A DNA stretch of 64,000 bases from Phalacrocorax aristotelis (taxonomy: Eukaryota > Chordata > Aves > Suliformes > Phalacrocoracidae). A program made the position numbers and the translations under genes. Of the stretch, positions 47,001 to 57,446 are shown piece by piece. The DNA is taken from NCBI RefSeq assembly GCF_949628215.1, contig NW_027441375.1, positions 248,001 through 312,000 of the forward strand, written 5' to 3'. The notes beneath the pieces were generated by a model. It was not told the origin of the DNA. It did no database searches and saw nothing but the letters and a program-made list of their open reading frames with translations. How positions within the stretch are numbered: position 1 is the first letter of the stretch; each line of letters begins with the position of its first letter.

Positions 47001-47315
47001 ACCCTCAGTACATAACACTTCCCTCCCAGTACATACCAGTACATCCCAGTTCCCTACCAGTTCCTTCCCAGTACATAACAGTTACCTCCCAGTACATCCC
47101 AGTACATCCTGGTACATCCCAAATTCCTGCCAGTTCCACCCGGTACAACCCAGTACAAGCCTGTACATCCTAGTTCCTCCACACTACATCCCAGGACATC
47201 CCAGGACATTGTAGAGCCTCCCAGTACGTCCCAGTTCCCTCCCAGTACAACCCAGTAGATCCAGGTACGTCCCCGTTCCCCGCACTGTACGTCCCCGTTC
47301 CGCGCACTGTACTGG

Positions 47316-47571
47316 GAGGACAACCGAGCCTGCACAGTGACTGACATAGGGAACGAGCAAGTTTGTACCCATCACTAGACAAGACAATAACGACTATGTA
47401 TGAGTATGTGAAATTTTCATCTATAAATTGTACGGGAAAGGTGCGTGAGGTACGCACGCCAGGAGGAGCGATCCCCCGTGCATCCGGCGCCGCGAATAAA
47501 GAATGCCTGCTCTTTAATACTAAATTGGTGTTGAGGAGTCGTTTCCGATTTTAACGCGTTTTTCGGTAACA
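47316..47571 (+). mobile_element. 5'-truncated LTR joined to the satellite
   Basis: LTR homology starts at GAGGACAACC, immediately after the last satellite ACTGG. At most sites that distinguish the 5' and 3' LTRs of the provirus it carries the 5'-type bases (AGTGACTGAC, CCCATCACTAGACAAG, TTTTCATC). However, it has CGCCGCG and an intact AATAAA (47495-47500) like the 3' type. It ends GGTAACA and is followed by CAGG and the purine-rich repeat. Confidence 0.9.
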
Positions 47572-48090
47572 CAGGGAGTCAGATCAAGAGAGCCAGAGAA
47601 CAACAAAACACCGACAGGCTACAGGACAGAGCAGGAGGAATAAAAAAAAAAAAAACACGGAGCCAGAGCCAGGCAGAGAGAGGCGGAGAAAGAAAAAGGA
47701 GCCACAGGCTACAGGACAGAGAGAGGGAGGACTGAAAAGACGGGGAGGCAGGGAGCCACTCAGAGCGAGACGGAGAAAGAAGGTGCGGGGGGGGCGCAAA
47801 AAAAAATAATTTTGCAGCAGGTAAGGAAAGAGAGGGGGCCGGGGGAGAGACAGGGAGGGCCCAGGACGCACAAGAGAGGCAACGGGGCCCCAGTGGCCCA
47901 GGACTCACCGCGACTCTCGCTCTCAGCGCTGCTGGCACAATTTAGCCGTTCAGATGCTTCTTTCCCCTCCTCTCCTCCCTGCCTCTTCAGCAGCTCCAGA
48001 CTCTAGGCCGTCCTCCACCTGAAGAGAATACGTGGGTGTCTTACAGCTCTTACCAGATGAGGCTTCCTAGGCACGTAGCCTAGCTTGCTC
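47572..48090. repeat. Purine-rich repeat plus flank, third copy
   Basis: Copy of 433-960 with a shortened G run of 8 (47787-47794) and a few substitutions. The candidate minus-strand exon signals are conserved. Confidence 0.85.
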
Positions 48091-49031
48091 GTGCACTACA
48101 CGCCCGTACCCAACTCCGGGTTACGCGTACAGACCCTACGGTGCACGTTGGTGGCCTGGCCCGCTGCGGGCTATGAAGGGGGATCCTTCCTCCCCCACCT
48201 GCATGGACAGGCTCTCTCTTGCCTGCGGCAGGAAGGCAGCTGGCAGCCAGAGCACCTTCAGTTTCTTCTTCTTTACCTTTCGTTGGCGTCTCCAGCTTCA
48301 GCCGAGGCAGCTCCTGTCCGCAGCCGGGAAGGGCTTTGTCTATCCCTTTTCGGCCCTGCGCTGCGAGGACGGCGAGGACGGGCAGAGAGAAGCCACGCGA
48401 GCCTGAGACGGCCGCAGGCAACGGCATCCCCGGGGGAAGGACAGACAACCACGTCCTCAGCACGGTCTCTGGGAGAGGGAAAGAAGAAACAGCGACCGTC
48501 ATTACCGTCGATCGACCCTGGCCAAAGCCTCTCCTTCCGCAGGGGCTTCTGGACACACCGCTCCCTCCCCACGCTACTGCTAAGGGCCCCTGCGCCAAGG
48601 GGGAATCCAGTGCGCTTGAGGGACGGCTTGCTGCCTTCACGACAGGGCCTGGGGGCGGCCTAAGGCTATGCAGCACGCTTATGGGGAGGTGCCGGAGATG
48701 GGGGCAGGCGCACGGGGCAAGGGGGGCCAGGGGAGGCTGAGCGGGACCTCCGGTGGGCCGGGGAGGCGGCCATCATCTGCGCCCTGGGCACGGGGAAAAG
48801 GTCATCGTCCTCCTCCTTTCCCTCTTCCCTTCTGTCAGCTCCCGGGGAACTCACCGCTTCTCGGGAAGCGGCCGCACCCGCAAGCCCCCAGTAATCAACA
48901 CGAATCCAACCCCAAAAATACACCTCGCGTACCGTACGCGCCACGGCCGCCCGGCACCCGAGCGCCGGAAGACCGCGCCTCCCGCCATGCCCGGCGAACC
49001 ACGTGACAGGGCCGGCAGCCACTGCGCCAGG

Positions 49032-49058
49032 AATACAGCTCCCGGCATGCTCTGCGGC
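49032..49058 (+). promoter_or_regulatory. ZNF143/Staf-type motif, duplicate copy 1
   Basis: Identical to 1902-1928. Confidence 0.7.
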
Positions 49059-49086
49059 ACAACCCGGCCGCCCGGCAGCCGCAAGG

Positions 49087-49113
49087 ACTACAGCTCCCGG
49101 CATGCTCTGCGGC
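49087..49113 (+). promoter_or_regulatory. ZNF143/Staf-type motif, duplicate copy 2
   Basis: Identical to 1957-1983; near-consensus ACTACAGCTCCCGGCATGC then TCTGCGGC. Confidence 0.75.
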
Positions 49114-50091
49114 ACAACCCGGCCGCCCGGCGGCCGGTTTGATGCGGAGCCACCCAGCATCCCTGCGAGCACAGCTGCAGGCGCAACAGCAGTTACGCAG
49201 CCACAACTAGGCACTAAACAAAGGCTTTCCAACACTGGAGGTCTAGAACAGGTAGACATTAGCACAGAAGCACAAGGGGCTCCGTCACCCTGCACAAATC
49301 TCCCCGTGCCTACACACGCACACGTTCAGAAGTTAGTTATCAGAAAACGCCCGACTCAGCCATTTGCCACAGTCACGAGACTCACGACATGATAACACGA
49401 CATGACACACGAGGTGGGCTCAGAGTTTTAAGGCAAGAAATACCTCCCACGCCCCCCACCCGAGATCTTTCAGGGTCCACACCTGCCATCGCCCCGCACC
49501 AAACCTACCCGGCCAAAGGCTTTCAGGTGGCCCGAAACACTGTACACAGAAAATAACCAGGGACAGACCTGCATTGTTCGGAAGCGAACGATGCCCGACC
49601 GGGGCTCCTCTGCGGGGCACGGAGCCCCCCGGCCCCGCCCGGAGACACACACCCGCCCCCCGCTGCCCGAACTCACCCACCAGCGCTCTCCGGCCCCCGG
49701 ACACGGCCGCGCTGCTCTCTCAGGCGGCTGCCGCAGGCGAGGCTCGGGCACCGCCAGGCCTCCAGGCGTCCCGAGGGGCTGCCGGCCACCGCAGGGGATG
49801 GCTGCCGGCGGCCGGACCGCCGCGGCGCTCCCCGCCCAGCTCCGAGCAGGCTCCGCCGGCCGCGGGCTTCCCACGCCGGGCCGCAGAGGGGCCCCGGCAC
49901 CGCACAGGGACGCCTCGCGACCCGGCCGCCACACGCACCGGCCCTTCGGCCTCCACACGCACCGCTCCCGCCCCCGCTCCGACGCGCCGCGCACGCGCCA
50001 CCGGAAGCCCGAGCCCCGCGGGGCGGCCCTTAAAGGGCGGCCGGAAGGAACGGCCCCCACCGGCCCCGCCACCGCGCCCAGCCGGTGAGCG

Positions 50092-50108
50092 CCAGCGCCC
50101 CCTGCTGG
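50092..50108 (-). promoter_or_regulatory. CTCF-type motif
   Basis: CCAGCGCCCCCTGCTGG, same orientation as the other two sites. Confidence 0.65.
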
Positions 50109-50390
50109 CCGGGCCGCGCTCAGCTCGCGAGGGCGCCGAGGGCCGGGCGGGGCGGGACGCGCCGGCTCGGGGCCAGCGCCTTCTCGGAGCGAGCGGGAAA
50201 CCCCTGCGGGCCCCGGTCACGGCCGGGCAGAGCCGCGCGCCCTCCGAGAGCTGCTGAACGCGGCTGCCGCTCGTGACACATACCGAGCCGTCTGCGACGG
50301 GAGCGGGCAGAGGAGGAAGGGGCCGGCGGCCGCGGGGCCTGGCCCCAGGCGGGGGGGAGGGGCTGGGGCCCGGGGGGCCGCCCCCCTCCT

Positions 50391-50489
50391 CACAGTTCCC
50401 TCACAGTTCCCTCACAGTTCCCTCACAGTTCCCTCACAGTTCCCTCACAGTTCCCCCACAGTTCCCCCACAGTTCCCCCACAGTTCATC
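50391..50489. repeat. Short 11-bp array (CACAGTTCCCT/CACAGTTCCCC), 9 copies
   Basis: Counterpart of 3256-3329 with two more units and a new CCCC variant in the last ones. It is again followed by the inverted GGCACTGGGAAAGAA segment. Confidence 0.9.
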
Positions 50490-50552
50490 CCATGGACGGA
50501 ACCGGGACCTACTGTGAGGCACTGGGAAAGAACTGGGAGGAAGCCGGGACAG

Positions 50553-50627
50553 ACCAATATAGCCCAGTATGGACTAGACCAATATAGCCCAGTATGGACT
50601 AGACCAATATAGCCCAGTATGGACTGG
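50553..50627. repeat. 25-bp tandem repeat, 3 copies
   Basis: Counterpart of 3396-3445 with one extra unit. Confidence 0.9.
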
Positions 50628-51822
50628 AGGGAACTGCGAGGGAACCGCGAGAGAACCCCACAGAACAAACCATGGGGCACGAGAAGGCAGAGAATTAAGA
50701 ATTAGGGACAGGGAGCCAGAAAAAAAAAAGAAAAAAACCAAAGGGAGACAGAGAGCAAAAGGAATCGCAATGCGTACGGAGAGAAGAGAGAAACAATTCT
50801 AGCATAGGGTCACGGGGGAGCCAGGGACAGCAAGATGGAGAAAGGACAGAAGCTACAGGCTACAGGGCAGAGAGGGAAGAATTAATGAATAGACACAGAG
50901 AGATGGGCAGAAAGAGATGGAGAAAGGCTAAAGATCACACGGCCTACAGGGAAGAGAGAAGAGAGGGAGGAATTTTAAAAACAGGGGCAAGAAGCCAGAG
51001 AGAGGGAGAGAGAAGCAACAATAAAATGGGGACAAGCCACAGGGCAGCGAGGAGGGAATCAATGAATAAGAACACGAGACCAAAGAGAACACAATGTAGA
51101 ATGGAAAAAAGGAACAGCGGCCTACAGGGAAGGAGGAATTAAAGATCAGGGACTGGGAGGCAGACAGAGACACATGAAGAAACAAGTGAAAAAAAAGAAA
51201 AAAACAAACCAACAGCAATGGGCTACAAAGACAGAGAGGGAGGAAATGAGGAAATAAAACGTCGCAGCAAGGAGCTGGACAGAGAGAGATGAGGACAAAC
51301 AAATAGCACGGGTCCACGTGACAGAGAACGTGGAATTAGAACACAGAGAGAGGGAGCCGGACAGAGAGAGAGGCCGAGAGAAACATCTAGACAGGCTACA
51401 GCGGGCAGAGGCAGGAATTAAAACCTAGGGACAGGGAGCTGGACAGAGAGAGATGGAGGTCACAGGGAACAGCGGTGGCTGCAGGAAGAACAGGAATTCA
51501 TGAATAGGGCAAGGGAGCTGGACAGAGAAGAACTCAGAAAGGCAAGAACAGTAGCAGGGTACAGAGCAGAGAAGACGAATTAAAAAGCACGGGGGGAGCG
51601 TTGAGGCAGACAGAGAGAGATTAAGAAAAAAGTCACGGGCTACGTGGCAAAGCAGGAGGAATTCAGAAACGAGGATGGGAACCAAGGGAGAGTGTGCTGG
51701 TGAAGGATAACGGGCATTAAAAGTGAGGGACGGGGAGCTGGGAAAAGCGAGGCAGAGAAAAACAGAATCACAGAGAGAATCACACAAAGCCAAAAAAGAA
51801 GAAACTGAACAACAGGAACAGG
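50628..51822. repeat. Purine-rich degenerate minisatellite, duplicate
   Basis: Counterpart of 3446-4642 with isolated substitutions and a small change in an A tract. It ends in CAGG directly before the ERV. Confidence 0.8.
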
Positions 51823-52400
51823 TGTAACCAAAGCGATGAAATCAACCAACCAGAGACGGTGTTCCATTACGGGAACATGGAGCGTACCAATCAGCGCACC
51901 TGTTGATCTGCATTTTAGTGCCTAGGCGATCGTTAATGTCAGCAGAACAACAGACAACATGCTTCTGTCAGAAAAGGATGACAAAACGCGGTTTCGCTTA
52001 GCGGACTGAGAAAACTAGCCAAGACTGCCAAGAGTAAGAGCCGAGAAGCTAAAAGGTAATTCCGGCAGGGGGAGATCGCGACCACCGACTCACAGACCAC
52101 CACCGACCCAAGTAACACCACCTACTCAGAAGAGAACAACGGAAGAGGACAACCGAGCCTGCGCAGTGATTGACATACGGAACGAGCAAGTTTGTACCCA
52201 TCGCTAGACAAGACAATAATGACTATGTATGAGTATGTAAAATTTTCATCTACAAATTGTACAGGAAAGGTGCGTGAGGTACGCACGCCAGGAGGAGCGA
52301 TCCCCCGTGCATCCGGCGCCGTGAATACAGAATGCCTGCTCTTTAATACTAAATTGGTGTTGAGGAGTCGTTTCCGATTTTAACGCGTTTTTCGGTAACA
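51823..52400 (+). mobile_element. 5' LTR of ERV copy 2
   Basis: 578 bp, same 5'-type variants and 11-bp extra segment as copy 1. The poly(A) position reads AATACA (52324-52329). Confidence 0.95.
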
Positions 52401-52404
52401 GTTT

Positions 52405-52422
52405 TGGCACCCCAGGTGGGAA
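52405..52422 (+). other. Primer-binding-site-like sequence, copy 2
   Basis: Identical to 5225-5242. Confidence 0.6.
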
Positions 52423-52853
52423 CCTGCTTTTGAATCTCGACGGATCCGTGGGATCGTGGGACCTGCAGCCGGCCCCGAGGAATTCTCCGGGAGAGCTTCC
52501 GATCCCCGGGCCAGAGAATTCTGAGCAAGATCCCCTGGATTGAGGTAAACAAGGCATTCTTTGAAGAAGAAACTTAGGTAGAATAATACGTGGGGTTAGT
52601 TTCCCACATAGGATAGGATAGCGGGTTTGAGTCCCACAGGCCTGCCCGTAAGGCGCGGCGAAAGCCACGCAGGGTCGGGGCCAAGAGGTGCCTCGGTTGG
52701 TAAGTCTCTGCTAGGCGAAAGCCTGTGGAGCGGGACCCGAGGGTAGGGGAGTCTTCAACAGGGGGTTGAAGTCTCCAGGGGTATCTAGCAGGGGGCTACA
52801 GATCCCAGTGGCAGATTTCCAGTGAGACCTCTAACGGGGGTTGGAGTCCCTCT

Positions 52854-52893
52854 GACTAGTATTTGTGATAGTGCACTATCACAACTACTAGTC
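52854..52893. repeat. 40-bp palindrome, copy 2 (one mismatch)
   Basis: Same as 5674-5713 except that 52862 is T, which breaks one base pair. Confidence 0.95.
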
Positions 52894-53315
52894 GACTGGG
52901 AGACGGGAGCATTACTGAGTAGGAAACCTATCCCACAGAGAACACCTTTGCGATGTATTTTGAAGCACTGGAAAGACGTCGGGGGCGGTGACCCACTAAC
53001 TCGGAAACCATTAATTGAATATTGCAATCATTGGTGGCCAACGTATCAATTGGAAGGTGGGCACAAATGGCCAGAACACGAGACATTGCAATATCGTACC
53101 ATCTTGCAATTAATGTTGTTTTGTAAAAAGGGAAGGCAAACGGGAAGAAGTGGCATATGTTGATTTGTTCTTTACACCGTGGAATCATCCCGAGCAGCAG
53201 AAACAGCGTGAGGTATGTCCACAAGATTCTACGGCAATGTTTCTGAAAAGAGGAAAACGTGGTGAGAACTTGAAAGAGTGTTGCTCTACTTGTGATACTG
53301 GATACTTCGCTTGAT
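52894..53315 (+). pseudogene. gag: gag matrix remnant, copy 2
   Basis: Same WKDVGG and WWPTYQLEGG frame (52822-53163) and same frameshift as copy 1. Confidence 0.85.
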
Positions 53316-53752
53316 GAAACTGACAAGAAAATAGTATGGAATACAGCCAGAAGGCAGGTGCAGGGAGCACATGCTAACAGGAATTTACAGAGAACAATGA
53401 ATAAGAATTTTCCATCTACAAATCCCGAGTGGGACCCTAATCAGCCAGGACCCAGGGGAATGTTGACTAGATGTCAGAGAGAGATTTTATTTGGAGTAAG
53501 ACAAGCAATGCCAAAAGCAATAAATTGGTCAAAATTTATGAAGTGAGACAAGAATTAAGTGAGTCCCCTTCAGCCTTTATGGAAAGACTGAAGGTGACCA
53601 CCAGAAAATATACTCATTTGAACCCAGAAAAACCAGAAAAAGCAATTCAGCTGGTCTCTATATTCATAAGACAATCAGCCCCAGATGGGGGCGGGGGGAG
53701 AGAAAACAACCTTCAGAAACTAGAACAACCTGAATCCAGAGATCTGGGTTAA
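53292..53752 (+). pseudogene. gag: gag capsid remnant, copy 2
   Basis: Frames 53292-53546 and 53471-53752 with ESPSAFMERL; the break is identical to copy 1. Confidence 0.85.
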
Positions 53753-53799
53753 ATGCTTGAAGTAGCTCGGCATGAAGGAGACCAGGGGAATCAACCCTA

Positions 53800-53970
53800 G
53801 CTGAACACCTGGTTACACTGAAGCTACGGAATGAAGAAATAGAATTTTTGGTAGATACGGGAGCCACTTATTTGGTATTGAATACACGTGAAGAGAAATT
53901 TGATCATAAATCAGTAGATGTTGCTAGCGCAACAGGGCAAAGAAAAATTAGCCCCTCTCAGAGCCATTAA
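53800..53970 (+). pseudogene. pro: Protease remnant, copy 2
   Basis: VDTGAT at 53851-53868; same early stop as copy 1. Confidence 0.8.
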
Positions 53971-54229
53971 AGTTTAAATTGGAGAAGCAATGGGCAACTC
54001 ACCAGTTTCTGCATATGCCTGAATGTCCACTGCCTCTGTTATGACGAGATCTATTAGGTCAATTAGATGCTCAAGTAACTTTTAAAGATGGAGAGATTAA
54101 ATCACTAATACCAGAATCAAAAGCCACAGAGGCGAGAGCGTTTATGTTACAGGATTCCTCCAGGGAGGAACGGGTTCCCGAGGAAGTGGAAAACGTAGTA
54201 ATTCCTTTGGTTTGAGCGAGCGGAGCTCC

Positions 54230-54880
54230 GGAGCGATCTAAGTGGGCAGAGCCGGTAAAAGTAACCTTAAAGCCTGGAGCCAAGCCCGTAAGACAAAAAC
54301 AATACCCTATTAAGCGAGAGGCTCGAAAAGGATTACAGAAGTTAATTATAAAATTTTTCAGAATATGAGCTTTTAGTGGAATGTGAATCAGAATATAGTA
54401 CTCCTGTGTCGCCAGTAAAGAAATCTAGAGGCAAAGAGTATTAGCTAGTTCACGATTTAAGGGCTATAAATCAGGTGGTCCAAGATATACATCCGGTAGT
54501 AGCTAATCCATACGCTTTACTGACCTCTTTTAAAGGAGGAGCATAAATGGTTTACTGTACTAGATTTGAAGGACGCCTTCTTTTGCATACCTCCAGGCAT
54601 AAAAAGTCAAAGCCTATTTGCTTTGCAATGGGAAAGCCCCACCACAGAATGAAAGACACAGCTACCATGGACCGTACTTCCACAAGGATTTAAAAATAGT
54701 CCTACGATACTTGAGACTCAGCTGGCAAAAAAAAATTAGAGATATAGAAAAAACAGAACCCAGGGAGAGGCATCTTGTTACAGAATGCGGATGACATTCT
54801 GATAGCGGCACAAAGTAAAGAAAAATGTTTTGAAATTTTTAAATTTTCTGGGCCAAGGAAGATGCGGAGTTTCCAGAAAC
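54230..54880 (+). pseudogene. pol: RT polymerase-domain remnant, copy 2
   Basis: The same blocks in broken frames, including VLDLKDAFF and NADDILIA (54784-54807). Breaks are shared with copy 1. Confidence 0.9.
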
Positions 54881-55169
54881 AAAACCCAAATAGGAAAAGA
54901 AGCAGCCATTTATTTAGGATTTGAAATATCTCAAAGACAAAGACAATTAGAAAGTGAAAAGAAAGAAACTATTTGTCAAATTCCCGAACCTAGCAGCCCG
55001 AAGGAACTGAGAGCTTTTCTGAAAACAATGAAATAGCATCAGCTCTGGATTCTGAACTATAGACTGTATGTAAAACCATTATTTGAGGCATTGAAAGACT
55101 CAAAAGGATAAATATTTAACCTGGACGCCCGGATGCCAAACGGCATTCAAAGAACTGAAAAGAGCCTCG

Positions 55170-55676
55170 ATGATGGCCCCTGCATTAGGCCTACCTGATT
55201 TCGCTAAACCTTTTCAGTTGTTTGTCCACGAAAGACAACATTTAGCCCTTGGAGTGCTGACACAGCGACTGGGAACCTGGAAGAGACCTGTGGGCTACTT
55301 CTCCAAACAACCTGACCACGCGAGTAAAAGATGGCCTAGGTGTTTACGGGCAGTAGCAACAACAGCGCTGCCGATCCGGGAAGCCCCAAAGTTAACAATG
55401 GGACAGAAGATGACAGTATACGTCCCGCACATAGCGGTGACTGTTTTAGAACAAAAGGGGGGTCGTTGGCTATCCCTTAGCAGAATGTTGAAATATCAAG
55501 TTGTTCTGTTAGAACAAGACGATGTGGAATCGAAGACTACTGCTATACTGAATCCTGCTATGTTTTTAACAACAGAAAACCTTACGGACAATTTAGAACA
55601 CGATCGCTTGCTAACTACTGAACAAGTCTATTCCAGCAGACCAGACCTGAGACACAAACCTCTGGGAAAATCCTGA
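55170..55676 (+). pseudogene. pol: RT connection-domain remnant, copy 2
   Basis: 168 codons, one more than copy 1 because of a 3-base length difference near 55570. Other differences are single substitutions. Confidence 0.85.
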
Positions 55677-56232
55677 TCTGGAGTTGTTTACAGATGGAAG
55701 AAGCTCTGGGCGAGAAGAGAAGCGAATGGCCGGATATGCTGTCGTTATCGCCGCCGAGGGAATGGAGTCAGGGGTGCTGCCTGCAAACACCTCAGCACAG
55801 AAAGCAGCATTGGTAGCATTGAAGCGAGCTCTGCGAATGGCAGAAGGACAAAGGATAAATATCTAGACTGATTCCAAACGTGCATTTGGTGTGATCCACG
55901 ATCATGGAGCTATTGGGAAGGAGAAAGGACTGCCATCAGCCCAAGAATCATCAATACAGCATAAAGAAGAAATTCTCCAACTTCCGGAAGACGTGCAGAA
56001 ACCAAAAGAAGTGGCGGTAAAGCGTTGCAAAGCTCATCAATTTGGCCAGACGGCTGTAAACATAAGCAAACGACTGACCGATAAAGCTGCAAAGAGGACT
56101 GCAGAGCAAGGTATCCTTGCACTAGTACCAGTAAAACAGATCAGAATTCCAAAGTTGAAACCGAGATATAATAAATTGGATGAGCAATTAGCAGAACAAT
56201 TGGAAGCATCACAAAACACAGAGAGATGGTAG
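55677..56232 (+). pseudogene. pol: RNase H remnant, copy 2 (without the 32-bp deletion)
   Basis: The frame 55684-55866 runs from FTDGRSS through ALVALKRALRMAEGQ to a stop before TDSK. The following frame 55891-56232 matches copy 1. This is the longer form of the domain, still interrupted. Confidence 0.85.
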
Positions 56233-56337
56233 GTAACACCAGAAAAACAAGTAATAACAACAACCACCCCACAAGTTATGACAGAACTTGCAAAAGAAAA
56301 CCATGAGCAAACACATTAGGCTGTAGGCGCTACGGTT

Positions 56338-56809
56338 TTGAGTTTAAAAACATCTGTAGCGTGTGTAGGCACGACAAGAATAGTTAAACCCATAGTAGCT
56401 AAGTGTCCAATCTGTCCTAGAAATAATCCCCTGAACCAAAGGAAACAACCTTTAGGAGTAACAAAACAAAAAATTCTCCCGGAAATTATTAGCAAATTAA
56501 GTTCTCTGAGTTACCCAGACAAAATAGATATAGCAGTATTTGTCAGTGCTGATTGACAAATTTTCTAGATGGCCAGCAGCTTTCTCGTGCTGCACCGACA
56601 AAGCTAGAGTAGTAGTTAAAACGTTGCTGAAAGAAATAATACCAAGATTTAGAGTGCCAACGGGAATGTCCTCTGATAGAGCACCACATTTTTTTGCAGA
56701 GGTACTTCAACAAATTAATAAAATTTTGGGTAGAAAATGGGACCTGCATACACCCTGGAGACCACAATCAAGTGAAAAATTTCAGAACATGAAGCAAACA
56801 CTAAACTGA
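56338..56809 (+). pseudogene. pol: Integrase remnant, copy 2
   Basis: CPIC zinc-finger end and LIDKFSRWP/SSDRAPHFF core in two frames. The glutamine at the catalytic-glutamate position and the truncated C-terminus are shared with copy 1. Confidence 0.9.
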
Positions 56810-56874
56810 CATAGTGGAATGTTATTGATCTAGGATGGAAGTATTGAGAAAATTATTATTTCAGAACTTCCAAA

Positions 56875-56883
56875 CAGGGGAAA
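56875..56883 (+). other. Polypurine tract, copy 2
   Basis: CAGGGGAAA abutting the 3' LTR. Confidence 0.75.
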
Positions 56884-57446
56884 TGTAACCAAAGTGATGA
56901 AATCAACCAGAGACGGTGTTCCATTACGGGAACATGGAGCGTACCAATCAGCGTACCTGTCGATCTGCATTTTAGTCCCTAGGCGATCGTTAATGTCAGC
57001 AGAACAACAGACAACATGCTTCTGTCAGAAAAGGATGACAAAACGCGGTTTCGCTTAGCGGACTGAGAAAACTAGCCAAGACTGCCAAGAGTAAGAGCCG
57101 AGAAGCTAAAAGGTAATTCCGGCAGGGGGAGATCGCGACCACCGACTCACAGACCACCACCGACCCAAGTAACAGAAGAGAACAACGGAAGAGGACAACC
57201 GAGCCTGCGCAGCGATTTACATACGGAACGAGCAAGTTTGTACCAATCAGCAGACAGGACAATAATGAATATGTATGAATACGTAAAACATTGATCTACA
57301 AATTGTACGGGAAAGGTGCGTGAGGTACGCACGCCAGGAGGAGCGATCCCCCGTGCATCCGGCGCCGCGAATAAAGAATGCCTGCTCTTTAATACTAAAT
57401 TGGTGTTGAGGAGTCGTTTCCGATTTTAACGCGTTTTTCGGTAACA
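56884..57446 (+). mobile_element. 3' LTR of ERV copy 2 (563 bp)
   Basis: 3'-type LTR with AATAAA at 57370-57375. It lacks one 4-bp AACC-type unit near 56908 relative to copy 1. It is followed by CAGG. Confidence 0.95.
57370..57375 (+). terminator. LTR poly(A) signal AATAAA, copy 2
   Basis: Exact hexamer, same position as 10159-10164. Confidence 0.7.

Larger units (their letters stand above)
23100..47315. repeat. 24-kb satellite of 21-bp units with higher-order, orientation-flipping organisation
   Basis: The base unit is CCCAGTACAT followed by CCCAGTTCCCT, with many variants (GTCCGTCCCAG, TACTTCACAG, GTTCACTCC, TACATACCAG). If all units were 21 bp there would be about 1,150. Larger blocks of about 0.55-2.0 kb repeat with shared landmarks: CAAGCCTGTACATCCTAG, CCCCGCACATTGTAGTGCC, then a palindromic flip, an inverted island, and a flip back at TCAACTGGGACATTCCAG. 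Long frames (to 393 codons) on both strands come from the unit being stop-free in all six frames; they are not genes. The edges are the 58-bp minisatellite on the left and a truncated LTR on the right. Confidence 0.97.
48091..50390. repeat. Block A, right-hand duplicate (GC-rich part, promoter, CpG island)
   Basis: Collinear with 961-3250, with only a handful of substitutions over the first 2 kb. It contains the candidate exon at 48277-48468, E-box at 48999-49007, ZNF143-type sites, CpG island (about 49570-50390) and CTCF-type site. In the island it carries GACGCGCCGCGCACG, like block B, where the left copy has a short deletion. Confidence 0.9.
51823..57446 (+). mobile_element. Class I endogenous retrovirus, copy 2 (segmental duplicate of copy 1)
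   Basis: Same insertion, same CAGG flanks and same stops and frameshifts as 4643-10235. By hand count about 16 substitutions, nearly all transitions, distinguish the internal regions. Indels are 3 extra bases near 55570 and 32 extra bases near 55808, where copy 1 is deleted. It lacks nucleocapsid, the integrase C-terminus and env. It is a duplicate, not a separate insertion. Confidence 0.95.

Noticed and set aside
22990-47214. Many open frames of 60-393 codons in the satellite, on both strands
   Set aside because: All derive from a 21-bp unit without stops in any frame. They overlap in all six frames and change frame with each unit variant, and there is no other sign of a gene.
23100-47315. 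CRISPR-like regular repeats
   Set aside because: Units are contiguous and degenerate with no spacers, and the context is eukaryotic.
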